From positions 1-64,000 of the forward strand of contig UQDU01000008.1 in assembly GCA_900539915.1 (NCBI GenBank): a stretch of DNA of 64,000 bases. The letters run 5' to 3'. Shown here piece after piece: positions 51,307-60,148 of this stretch. The first letter of the stretch is position 1. Each line of letters begins with the position of its first letter. This DNA comes from an uncultured Bacteroidales bacterium (lineage in GTDB: Bacteria > Bacteroidota > Bacteroidia > Bacteroidales > Muribaculaceae). The position numbers were made by a program, and so were the translations under genes. A model generated the notes under the pieces. The model saw nothing but the letters and a program-made list of their open reading frames with translations, had not been told where the DNA came from and did no database searches.

Positions 51307-52402
51307 CTACGACTCTTTAGACCTACCGGATTGCGGACTTCCGAACAGCAACCGGGGTAGTAACGGGATTTTATGTATGGCCTTTGCACCCAATACTGAC
51401 AATGCTATGGCCACCGCCGCTACCGCTGTAGCGAAAAGCAACTGCAACGGTATCATCAATGACGGATGAAGCGAATTAATCCAGTCGCCGGCCTGAGGTA
51501 CCTTGACAACTAAAAATAAGTGAAGTATGTATATTTCAAGGCTAAAGACGCCTAAATACTTTAGCATATTGAAAATAAGCATTTTACTCTCCACATTATA
51601 TTCTACCGAATCTGGAGACATGAGTTTAAAACTGCCTATAACAGCAACGCAACCTAATAAAGGTATTATATAGGTTCGAAGACCCACCGATCCTTTATGG
51701 ACCAGAACCGATTCCGGGAAAGCATATGGCAGATACGCCAAAACAAAGGCAAATATGAATCCACACAAGCAAATGATAACATTACGCTTATGTAGCCGCT
51801 CCAATAATGCATATTTAAGCATCAGTATTCCACATATAAAGGCAGGGAGACTGAACAGGCAACGGTCAAACTCTAACCAATCAGTGTGAGGAAGGCGTGG
51901 TAGAATAATCTTCAGTATCAGATAGAACACTGTCCATCCTGCCAAATCAAGCCATATGTTGCCGTTACGGTTGACATAGGATATGATAAAAGATATGCCC
52001 AACGAAAGCAATGACACCTCCCATAAGCTAAAAAGGAACCAGTATCCGTAATAACCTTTGTATAACAGCACTAAAAAACCAGTAAAAAAATACGGTATCA
52101 GCAGCCGCACGGACTTTCTGACAACTTGTTTTTTTAGTTTGCTCGTCTTTTCAGATAAAGTCATACCGGCATCTATCGATGACAGGAAATAACCCGAAAT
52201 CATAAAAAAACAATGGCATATGAAAAGAATAAACGATCTGCCATAACAGACCTTTCCATGCTGTATGAAACGGCTGATTATAATCAGGATTGATGATGCT
52301 ATCAACATCGCTGACATTCCAGCCTATAGCATGTGCAAAAACCACCAAGAAGATCGCGAAACCCTTGACCGCGTCCAGGTATTCTATTCTTCGGGGTGCC
52401 AT
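51307..52402 (-). pseudogene. Acyltransferase-3 membrane protein, frameshifted in a T7 run
   Basis: The first frame (52402 to about 52204) gives RRIEYLDAVKGFAIFLVVFAHAIG and FHMPLFF, the second (52317-51307) continues FFMISGYFLSSIDAG to the end. On the coding strand the frames meet at T7 (plus-strand A7 at 52204-52210). With one T fewer the protein reads MPLFFMISGYF and totals about 364 residues, a normal length. The gene would decorate the surface glycan. The ATG overlaps the upstream gene's stop by 19 bases. Phase variation, mutation and sequencing error are all possible. Confidence 0.82.
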
Positions 52403-53559
52403 ACTCCAAGTCTTTTGAGGATTTTCTTTATTATATTCTTGAATTTCTGATAAGCAGAGTCATCAAAATATTTGCTGTACACATAATCAAAACCGTGCTC
52501 TAAATAATCATTCCAGAATTGGGCACGACGGGGATTCGATGTGGTAGGCCGCTGTAGACAAGGCTGCAATGACTGTTGTTCTGTTATCTCCGACAAAGCC
52601 ATATGATACCTGATCTTATCCATCATCTTCTCACCAGCGTCAGAGTTGACCATCAAAAGAGATGTGCCACGAGAGGACCGCAATTCAGGACGCATGTTGC
52701 CATCGTCCCAAAAATCAGCCACAGTTATATCCGATGCTCTGTTGAGGTTGGTATACTTACATTCGTGGCATGAAGGGCGGTCAATTAATTTGGAGAAAAA
52801 AAGGCGTCCCCAGTTTACTGTTTTGTCCTGATCTACCAATGAACGGCCATCAGCCAAATCATACCGGTAGGTAAATGTATGACTCCAACCGCGAGTAGAT
52901 TTGTCTCGCATATTTAAATCTGTAAGACGACCTTTTAGACGTCTGCTTACCAATGAAATATAGTCATTGAAAATTAAGGGACTCGGCACAGCATGACATA
53001 CAACATCCATCGTCAGCAGATTATCGTATTTTTTAATAAGGAATCGCAGCAAGCCGTCGACTTGGCATGGAGTGCCTGTAAAAAGCACCTTGCGGCCAGA
53101 ACGTACTATGTCACGCACATCATGATAAGACTGAAGAGTATCTGACTGAGAGTATTTACTGCCTTGAAATGAACGGCATCCTTCAAGAGTATCGGCTCCT
53201 CGGTGCACTACACACATATCATTATCATATACTGCACCGAAGACGACCCCTCCATCAGCAATAACCTCGGACGCAAGAGCCCAAAAAGCGCCTCCACTCG
53301 CGCTCCGCATAAGCGCTGTTTCATCATTAAGACGACCAGCATATATCGACCTATATGTCTTGACTTTCAAATCCATCGCACTCCTCGCAATCAGAGGACA
53401 TACCCTGTCACAAAGACCGCAGTCAGTGCACAAGGCCTCATCTATGCGAGGATATACAAAGCCTTCTGCATCCACACCCATGGTTATGGCACCATGCCCA
53501 CATATATTGGCACAAGCGGTACAACCGCAACAGTCTTCGGGGCGATTGAGTTTTATCAT
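52384..53559 (-). CDS. Iron-sulfur protein with F420 hydrogenase beta-subunit C-terminal domain
   Basis: A 391-residue protein. Two 4Fe-4S clusters are ligated by CCGCTACANIC and CTDCGLCDRVCPL. The rest matches the coenzyme F420-dependent hydrogenase beta subunit family, with GTPCQVDGLLRFL and SCHECKYTNLNRASDITVAD. Such proteins recur in Bacteroidota surface polysaccharide clusters, often near pyruvyl transferases, though the reaction is unproved. It begins four bases before the flippase stop. Confidence 0.88.
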   Translation of the reverse strand: MIKLNRPEDCCGCTACANICGHGAITMGVDAEGFVYPRIDEALCTDCGLCDRVCPLIARSAMDLKVKTYRSIYAGRLNDETALMRSASGGAFWALASEVIADGGVVFGAVYDNDMCVVHRGADTLEGCRSFQGSKYSQSDTLQSYHDVRDIVRSGRKVLFTGTPCQVDGLLRFLIKKYDNLLTMDVVCHAVPSPLIFNDYISLVSRRLKGRLTDLNMRDKSTRGWSHTFTYRYDLADGRSLVDQDKTVNWGRLFFSKLIDRPSCHECKYTNLNRASDITVADFWDDGNMRPELRSSRGTSLLMVNSDAGEKMMDKIRYHMALSEITEQQSLQPCLQRPTTSNPRRAQFWNDYLEHGFDYVYSKYFDDSAYQKFKNIIKKILKRLGVWHPEE

Positions 53560-55115
53560 ATGTGTAATCGTTTTCTAATCTGATTAATGATAAATCCACG
53601 TTCTGACTGCTGACATCCGACATACAGTATCACCCATACGCAACATGCCATACTGACCAACGATGTCACAATAAACGTAATAAAAGACGGTTGCATACAG
53701 AATGACAATACAACAGGAATTGCAGCGGACAGCAAGCAGACAAGCACAACATTTCCAAGCACCTGTATACAAAAGCCTTTTACAGGCAGTCCTATCATAC
53801 CTCTGAGCATCCACAGACGGGCTATCAGACAAGACACAGATACTACTATCGCAAATATAAGGGTGCTCTGTGGTGGCATACCTATCCGCAATAATACATA
53901 TGCTCCAGGGAGATTAAGGAGTTGCAAGCCTCCGACAAGCAGTTGGTAATTACGTATATTACCCGTAGCAAGCATGGCAGTTATCAAAGGTGTGGATACT
54001 GATTCACACATGGCAAACACCAGAATTAGCTGCACGAATATCACAGTGTAGTCAGGTACATCCTCAAGCCAAAAGTGTAATATCCAGGATGTATTGGCAA
54101 GAACCGGCAACGACAAGAATAAGAGGAGATAAAACGAGAATCTTGCACCCCTAAAAAGCAGAGAAAACATATATTCATACTCTCCTGTAGCATATGATTT
54201 GGTAATCTGCGGATTGAGAGCCACCATGAAATTTTGCACAAAACTATTGATAGCCGTATTAACCTGTACTGCGATACCCCGCGCTGCATTGACTGTAGGA
54301 CCACAAAAGATATTAAGCACGATATTGACACCTTGATCACGACATATGCCAGAAGCCGCACCTATAAAATTCCAGCCTGAAAATCCGAGCATCTCTTTCA
54401 TCATAGGACGGTCAATATGGCGTGCCCACCGGCATTCTTGAAAATTACGTCGGCAATATATTGCATAGGTCATTTGGACTCCCAATGCTACAACTGTAAG
54501 AAGCACAGCATATGCGGCCAGCTTATCCCACGGGGATATCACAAGTAGATATACTACAAGCAATTTCAACGACACCTCTAATATACTGATATAGGCATAT
54601 ATATTCATGCGCTCATGCGCAATTATTGTAGCATTATAAGGGACACTCAGCAGATTGATTACGAAAGTCGCTATAGAACATTGCAACACCCAGTTGGCTG
54701 CCCACATTCGTTCGGCCGGAATATTCATCTTGGTGTTAAGGAACCAGACACCTATAGTCTCAGCCAGCAGAAATATCACAACGGATATTATAAGCTGTAT
54801 ATTGACACTTGTTGAAAACACCTTCTGCAACTGTTCCAGATGACCTCTGCCCAACTCAAAATTAAGGAACCGGGTAACAGCCGTAGTTAACGGAGCTGAA
54901 ATCATTGTGAACATAACCACCACTCCACCTACGACATTATACACACCATAATCTACTTCGCCGAGGGTGGCGAGGACTACGCGGCTCGTGTAGAGGGATA
55001 CGGCCATGATGAAGAGCATGCGCACGTAGAGAAGCAGCGTATTGCGGGCAATTCGCTTGTTGTTGGTGGCATTAGTGCTTTCCTGTACGTTAGAAGCGGC
55101 TCTATTGTCGGCCAT
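53556..55115 (-). CDS. Polysaccharide flippase-like membrane protein (Wzx/MATE fold)
   Basis: A 519-residue integral protein with about 12-14 helices. RIARNTLLLYVRMLFIMAVS, VYNVVGGVVVMFTM and FLNFELGRGHLEQLQKVF match Wzx-type lipopolysaccharide exporters, which move lipid-linked repeat units across the inner membrane. The ATG at 55115 fits the promoter at 55164-55172. It heads the polysaccharide operon. Confidence 0.88.
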   Translation of the reverse strand: MADNRAASNVQESTNATNNKRIARNTLLLYVRMLFIMAVSLYTSRVVLATLGEVDYGVYNVVGGVVVMFTMISAPLTTAVTRFLNFELGRGHLEQLQKVFSTSVNIQLIISVVIFLLAETIGVWFLNTKMNIPAERMWAANWVLQCSIATFVINLLSVPYNATIIAHERMNIYAYISILEVSLKLLVVYLLVISPWDKLAAYAVLLTVVALGVQMTYAIYCRRNFQECRWARHIDRPMMKEMLGFSGWNFIGAASGICRDQGVNIVLNIFCGPTVNAARGIAVQVNTAINSFVQNFMVALNPQITKSYATGEYEYMFSLLFRGARFSFYLLLFLSLPVLANTSWILHFWLEDVPDYTVIFVQLILVFAMCESVSTPLITAMLATGNIRNYQLLVGGLQLLNLPGAYVLLRIGMPPQSTLIFAIVVSVSCLIARLWMLRGMIGLPVKGFCIQVLGNVVLVCLLSAAIPVVLSFCMQPSFITFIVTSLVSMACCVWVILYVGCQQSERGFIINQIRKRLHI

Positions 55116-55163
55116 ATTCAATGTTAGACGTGTCGATACTTGGCTTGAAAGTATATTCCGTAT

Positions 55164-55172
55164 GCAAAGATA
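55164..55172 (-). promoter_or_regulatory. Promoter of the polysaccharide operon
   Basis: TATCTTTGC on the minus strand. The predicted start is near 55157, giving about 42 bases to the flippase ATG. Confidence 0.65.
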
Positions 55173-55248
55173 CGAATTTTCTGTTTTTACATTACAGCGG
55201 TGCTCGGTTAAAATCATCGGAAATAGCGGAAATATGGGATATTTGAAT

Positions 55249-55257
55249 TAAATTTGC
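55249..55257 (+). promoter_or_regulatory. Promoter element of lptD
   Basis: TAAATTTGC, divergent from the flippase promoter. The predicted start is near 55264 and the leader about 39 bases to the GTG start. No good TTG at -33. Confidence 0.5.
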
Positions 55258-55302
55258 ACTGGATTTCCGGCGGCATTCCTGCCTCAATATGCACCAGATA
55301 TT

Positions 55303-58293
55303 GTGTTGCAAGATGCCACAGCCGCATTTTTTCACTTATACGTTGCTTTTTTGAAAGCCCTTTTCCTCAATATAGTCATCCTGACGCTGTGCATGATACT
55401 GTTGACACCGGCCTACGGGCGCATGCGTGCCGACAGTGACAGTCATGCCGCATTGCCTATGCCGGACTTCGACTCTGCCGGCGCGGCATCAGACAGTTCC
55501 CCCGAGCAGTTGGGTGAGCTGCTCCGCAGTGTCAGCGACGCCTTGAAGGCTGACAGCCTTAGTGCCGCCACCCCGGGGGCTGCCTCTGACACCACCCTCC
55601 CTGATGACGATACCGACCGTCCGCGCCTCGATTCATCTTTGATGGCGCGCACTACCATCTACAATCCCGAGGACACGATGAAGCGCCCCGGCAAACGCAT
55701 AGTCCGCACCAAGGTTTCGGGCGACATGGAGCATGTAGTGGATTTCTCAGCCAAAGACAGCGTGAGACTCGTGGGCACCGACCAGGCATATATGTACGGC
55801 GACAGCAAAGTGACCTACGGCAACATCAAACTTGACGCGGCAAACATAGAGATGAACATGGCCACCAACACCGTCTATGCCGTAGGACAGGAGGACTCCA
55901 CAGGCACTGTCACCGGCGAGCCGGTGTTTGACGATGCCGGCACGAGCTACGAGTCCAAGACCATGACCTACAATTTCAAGACCGGCAAGGGCTACATCAC
56001 CGATGTAATCACCCAGCAGGGCGACGGATACCTGACCGGCGGTCAGACCAAGAAAATCGACGACAAGACATTCTACATCAAGGACGGACATTATACGACC
56101 TGCGACGAGCACGATGACCCCCACTTCTATTTCCACCTGACCAAGGCCAAGGTGACGCCCAAGAAAAACATCGTCACGGGTCCGGCGTATATGGTACTCG
56201 CAGGTCTCCCGCTGCCCTTGGCAGTACCTTTCGGATATTTCCCGTTCTCCGAGAAATATTCATCGGGTATCATCATCCCTACATTTGGCGACGATTACAA
56301 CAAAGGCTTCTATCTGGACCGCGGCGGCTACTACTTCGCCATCAACGACTACGTGGACCTGCAGCTTCTCGGCCAGATATTCACCAAAGGCTCGTGGGGT
56401 GTCAACGCAATCAGCCGTTATGCCAAACGCTATAAGTTCAACGGCCAATTCAACATCGACTACATATCCACCATCGAGGGCGACAAGGGTCTGCCCGGCT
56501 ACTCCAAGAGCAACACCTTCAAGATAGCATGGACCCACAACCAGGACCCCAAAGCCAATCCCAACCTTAATTTCTCGGCGAGCGTCAACTTCTACACCGC
56601 AGGCTACCAGCGTGACGCCCTCAATGCCCTCTATACTCCGACGTTCACCGAAAACCAGACATCATCGTCAATCAACCTCTCCTACCGTCCGGCCAACTCC
56701 AAATGGTCATTCAACATCGGCACAAACATCGCCCAGCGTAACCAGGACAGCACACTCTCCGTGACGCTCCCCACCCTGACCGCCAATCTGCCCCAGGTCT
56801 ACCCCTTCAAGCGCAAGAAAGCCATGGGCGGAGAGCGGTGGTATGAGAAAATCAGCGTCAACTACAACGGCTCCATGCGCAACGACCTGACCGCCAAACA
56901 AAACGAGTTTTTCAAGAAAAGCCTTATCAAAGACTGGAACAACGGCATCAAGCACGATGCGCGTACCCAGGCCACGTTTGATTTGTTCCAGTATTTCCGT
57001 CTGACTCCAAGCCTGTCAGTGACAGACTACATGTATTTCAAGAAAATCAAGCGCAGCTGGGACTACGAGGCCAACCGCGAGCAGCTTGACACCACCTACA
57101 ATTTCTACAACATATTCAATTTCAACGTCGGAGTGAGCCTCAGCACCAAAGTCTACGGTTTCTTCCAGCCGTGGAAAAAACTGTTTGGCGACAAGGTGAA
57201 GATGATACGCCATGTCATGACTCCGACCATCTCCGTGGGCTGGCATCCCGACTTCAGCGACCCGATGTGGGGCGTGTATGATTCATACACCTACATGAAT
57301 TCATCCGGCCAGATGGTGACATCGAAATACAATATGTTTCAGAACGGCAACATGGGCTCACCGTCATCAGGGCGTGCCGGCATGGTGTCATTCGGCCTGA
57401 ACAACAATGTGGAGATGAAGGTGCGTAATGATAACGACTCCACAGGCGAGAAAAAGATTTCGCTCATAGAGAGCCTGGACCTCAGCCAGTCATATAACTT
57501 CGCTGCCAGTCCGGGCATGAAGCGTTGGAGCGACCTCCAGGCATCTATACTCATACGCTTGGTCAAGAATTTCAATCTCAACGTCAACACCACCTGGGAC
57601 CCCTACGACTATGTCAACGACCAGTATGGCCGTCCGGTAGCGCACAAGACCCGTCTGCAAGCCGGCAAGGGATATGCGCGTCTGAACTCTGCAAGCACCA
57701 GCTTCTCATATACATTCAACAACGACACTTTCCGCAAAAAGGGAGACAAAAATTCCGATAAAGGGAAAAAGAATTCCAACTCCTCCAACACTTTTGACGG
57801 CACTGCGCAAAGCGAGGACGATGCAGCCGCCGAAGAACAGGCCAACGGAGGAGGGGAAGGAGGCTCAAAGCGTCTGCGCGGCGGCCATGACGATGACCTG
57901 CAGTTGGGACCTGACGGCTATATGAAATGGGACTGCCCGTGGAGCCTGTCGTTTAACTACAGCGTGTCATATAACGGCAACGGGGAGTGGGATCCCGAAG
58001 CCCAGAAATATAAGGGCAACATACGCCAGAATCTATCGTTTTCAGGCAATATCCGTCCCACCAAAAACTGGAATTTCAGCATGTCTGGCAGCTACAACTT
58101 CGACCTGCACAAAATCAACTACATGACCTGCAACATCTCGCGTGACCTCCACTGCTTCACCCTGACATGCAGCTTCGTCCCCCTCGGCCCATACAAGAGC
58201 TACAATCTGCACATCGCCGTCAAGTCATCACTCCTCTCCGACCTCAAGTACGACAAGCGCTCATCCACCGGCGACGGACTCCGCTGGTACTGA
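55303..58293 (+). CDS. lptD: LPS-assembly outer membrane protein LptD-like
   Basis: A 996-residue protein. It has an N-terminal signal-like helix (IVILTLCMILLTPAYG), then an OstA/LptD-type jellyroll (MYGDSKVTYGNIKLDAANIEM and FYIKDGHYTTCDEHDDPHFY), then a large beta barrel (GPAYMVLAGLPLPLAVPFGYFPF onwards). It would insert LPS into the outer leaflet. The start is GTG at 55303, since the signal region needs it and the first in-frame ATG is at codon 31. Upstream ATG at 55289 is out of frame. Confidence 0.9.
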   Translation: MLQDATAAFFHLYVAFLKALFLNIVILTLCMILLTPAYGRMRADSDSHAALPMPDFDSAGAASDSSPEQLGELLRSVSDALKADSLSAATPGAASDTTLPDDDTDRPRLDSSLMARTTIYNPEDTMKRPGKRIVRTKVSGDMEHVVDFSAKDSVRLVGTDQAYMYGDSKVTYGNIKLDAANIEMNMATNTVYAVGQEDSTGTVTGEPVFDDAGTSYESKTMTYNFKTGKGYITDVITQQGDGYLTGGQTKKIDDKTFYIKDGHYTTCDEHDDPHFYFHLTKAKVTPKKNIVTGPAYMVLAGLPLPLAVPFGYFPFSEKYSSGIIIPTFGDDYNKGFYLDRGGYYFAINDYVDLQLLGQIFTKGSWGVNAISRYAKRYKFNGQFNIDYISTIEGDKGLPGYSKSNTFKIAWTHNQDPKANPNLNFSASVNFYTAGYQRDALNALYTPTFTENQTSSSINLSYRPANSKWSFNIGTNIAQRNQDSTLSVTLPTLTANLPQVYPFKRKKAMGGERWYEKISVNYNGSMRNDLTAKQNEFFKKSLIKDWNNGIKHDARTQATFDLFQYFRLTPSLSVTDYMYFKKIKRSWDYEANREQLDTTYNFYNIFNFNVGVSLSTKVYGFFQPWKKLFGDKVKMIRHVMTPTISVGWHPDFSDPMWGVYDSYTYMNSSGQMVTSKYNMFQNGNMGSPSSGRAGMVSFGLNNNVEMKVRNDNDSTGEKKISLIESLDLSQSYNFAASPGMKRWSDLQASILIRLVKNFNLNVNTTWDPYDYVNDQYGRPVAHKTRLQAGKGYARLNSASTSFSYTFNNDTFRKKGDKNSDKGKKNSNSSNTFDGTAQSEDDAAAEEQANGGGEGGSKRLRGGHDDDLQLGPDGYMKWDCPWSLSFNYSVSYNGNGEWDPEAQKYKGNIRQNLSFSGNIRPTKNWNFSMSGSYNFDLHKINYMTCNISRDLHCFTLTCSFVPLGPYKSYNLHIAVKSSLLSDLKYDKRSSTGDGLRWY

Positions 58294-58403
58294 TACCATC
58301 CGGCCGCAAGTACGTGCGACACACACCTATGGATGCAGCCGTAAATTTAGTCATCGTAGTAGGTATGAAGATGCCACTAACTTAAGCACCCATCGGAGTA
58401 GGG

Positions 58404-58483
58404 ACATGCCATGGCATGTCTGCTGACGCAACACCCCTCTTTTGCAACGCTTTTGGCGACATGCCATGGCATGTCCCTACTAC
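58404..58483. repeat. Interspersed palindromic repeats, copies 4 and 5
   Basis: Two units, 58404-58419 and 58458-58483, each centred on ACATGCCATGGCATGT, with flanking TAGGG and TCCCTACTAC that pair inversely. They are relatives of the copies at 22252 and 26546-26663. The interval 58294-58549 holds no gene. Confidence 0.65.
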
Positions 58484-58532
58484 ATATAAGCATCGGCGCA
58501 TACCTCCTGAGGTATGCGCCGATGCTTATATG
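58483..58532. terminator. 50-bp near-perfect palindrome, terminator of the zinc-ribbon gene
   Basis: CATATAAGCATCGGCGCATA opens arms of 24 bases around a CT dinucleotide. The palindrome lies 18 bases past the minus-strand zinc-ribbon stop. A clear U-tract is lacking, so the role could also be cruciform formation or protein binding. Confidence 0.6.
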
Positions 58533-58549
58533 CTTGGGTCTATGATGAC

Positions 58550-59326
58550 TTATGCGTTGGGGGTTTCCTCTACGCCGGCAAGTTCGGGGTCAATCATGAT
58601 GCGACCACAGTACTCGCAGACGATGATTTTCTTGTGGAGCTTGATTTCCATCTGCTTCTGCGGCGGTATACGGTTGAAGCAGCCACCACAGGCATTACGC
58701 TGGATATATACCACACCGAGACCGTTGCGAGCGTTCTTGCGGATGCGCTTGAAAGCAGTCAGTGTACGGGGGTCGATTTCAGGCTCTATCGCCTTGGCCT
58801 GCTCGCGGAGGTTTTCTTCATCCTGCTTGGTCTCGTTGACGATTTCCTCGAGCTCCTTGCGTTTTTCAGAGAGCACGTGCTCCTGATCAGCGAGCTTCTC
58901 CTTGGTCTGCTCTATCTCCGCCATCTTGGCTTCGGTGGCACGTTCGGACTCATAGATATGCTTCTCGGCAAGTTCGATTTCAAGAGTCTGGAACTCGACC
59001 TCCTTAGTCAGCAGGTCAAACTCACGGTTGTTCTTGACATCGTTGAGCTGCTCCTTGTATTTTGCAATCTTGCTCTGTGATTCGCTGATTTTAGCCTTCT
59101 CGTTGAGAACTTTCTGCTTGAGATCAGCTATGTCACGCTCGTAGTTTTCGATACGTGTGTGGAGACCGGCCACATTGTCCTCAAGGTCTCGCACCTCCAG
59201 AGGGAGCTCTCCGCGCACTGTGCGGATGCGGTCAATCTGTGACAGGAGGGTCTGAAGTTTGTAAAGTGACTTAAGACGCTCCTCTACGGTACGTGTCTGG
59301 TCAGCTTTGTTGCTATCGTTAGCCAT
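58550..59326 (-). CDS. Coiled-coil zinc-ribbon protein
   Basis: A 258-residue protein. Residues about 15-190 are an uninterrupted coiled coil (RIENYERDIADLKQKVLNEK and KEKLADQEHVLSEKRKELEE), and the end is a four-cysteine ribbon with CGGCF and CEYCG. The family (zf-RING_7/DUF164) is widespread in bacteria and its function is uncertain. It is encoded just after Nif3, as in other Bacteroidota. Confidence 0.88.
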   Translation of the reverse strand: MANDSNKADQTRTVEERLKSLYKLQTLLSQIDRIRTVRGELPLEVRDLEDNVAGLHTRIENYERDIADLKQKVLNEKAKISESQSKIAKYKEQLNDVKNNREFDLLTKEVEFQTLEIELAEKHIYESERATEAKMAEIEQTKEKLADQEHVLSEKRKELEEIVNETKQDEENLREQAKAIEPEIDPRTLTAFKRIRKNARNGLGVVYIQRNACGGCFNRIPPQKQMEIKLHKKIIVCEYCGRIMIDPELAGVEETPNA

Positions 59327-59335
59327 AATGCTTCG

Positions 59336-60136
59336 TTAGAGATATGTTATGGGATTGGATTCCTGTTGGGATAATTTAGCCACAAAGTTAGGAAAATTTT
59401 GGCTAATTATGCGATATAATATTGATTTAGTGCATTGTTCGCTCTCAAAATGCCCTATGTCTACGAGCTGAATCCTGGATGCGTAGTCTACAAACCTATG
59501 ATATGATATGTCAGAGGTCAGCATGAGGTCAGCTCCCACGGCCAACGCCGTATCAATCAGCGAGGAGCCGGAGCCGCCGCAGAGAGCCACACGGCGTATC
59601 TGCGAGGATGCACACGGAGCTTTACACGGGTCGCTCACCCTGACAGCCGGCGAACCGAACACCTCCTTGACCTTCGCAACGAATCCGCGCAAGTCAAGCA
59701 TCGACGACAGGGATACCTCCCCTATCGCCCCGGCGCCGCTGTCGGCGTCAAGAGGACGCACATCGGTCAGCGAGAGCATACGCGCCATCTCCAATGACAC
59801 GCCCCATGGATCCGGAGCATTGTCAAGGGCGGTATGCAGCGAATACACTGACACACCGTTGGCTATGGCCGCCATTACAGTCTGCTGCACGAGAGTGTCG
59901 CCCGTGATACGCTTGAGTCCATGGAACAGCAGCGGATGATGGCTCACAAGCAGGTTGCAGCCCATCGCCACGGCCTCGGATATACGGTCAGGCACAGGAT
60001 CGACGCATATCATCACCCCTGTGCACTCCTCCTCGGGATTACCTACCTGCCAGCCACAGTTGTCATAACCCTCCTGAAGGCACAGCGGAGCTGCACCTTC
60101 AAGCACACGGGCTATATCCTTGTTGTAGACAGTCAT
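59336..60136 (-). CDS. Nif3-like dinuclear metal-centre protein
   Basis: A 266-residue protein of the Nif3/YbgI family. Metal ligands are visible in LLVSHHPLLFHG, YSLHTALDNAP and VDIGHFESEQ. Structures of the family form hexameric rings with two metal ions per subunit, but the reaction is unknown. The start is 12 bases from the aspS stop, so they are probably cotranscribed. Confidence 0.9.
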   Translation of the reverse strand: MTVYNKDIARVLEGAAPLCLQEGYDNCGWQVGNPEEECTGVMICVDPVPDRISEAVAMGCNLLVSHHPLLFHGLKRITGDTLVQQTVMAAIANGVSVYSLHTALDNAPDPWGVSLEMARMLSLTDVRPLDADSGAGAIGEVSLSSMLDLRGFVAKVKEVFGSPAVRVSDPCKAPCASSQIRRVALCGGSGSSLIDTALAVGADLMLTSDISYHRFVDYASRIQLVDIGHFESEQCTKSILYRIISQNFPNFVAKLSQQESNPITYL

Positions 60137-60148
60137 CGGGCGTCAATA

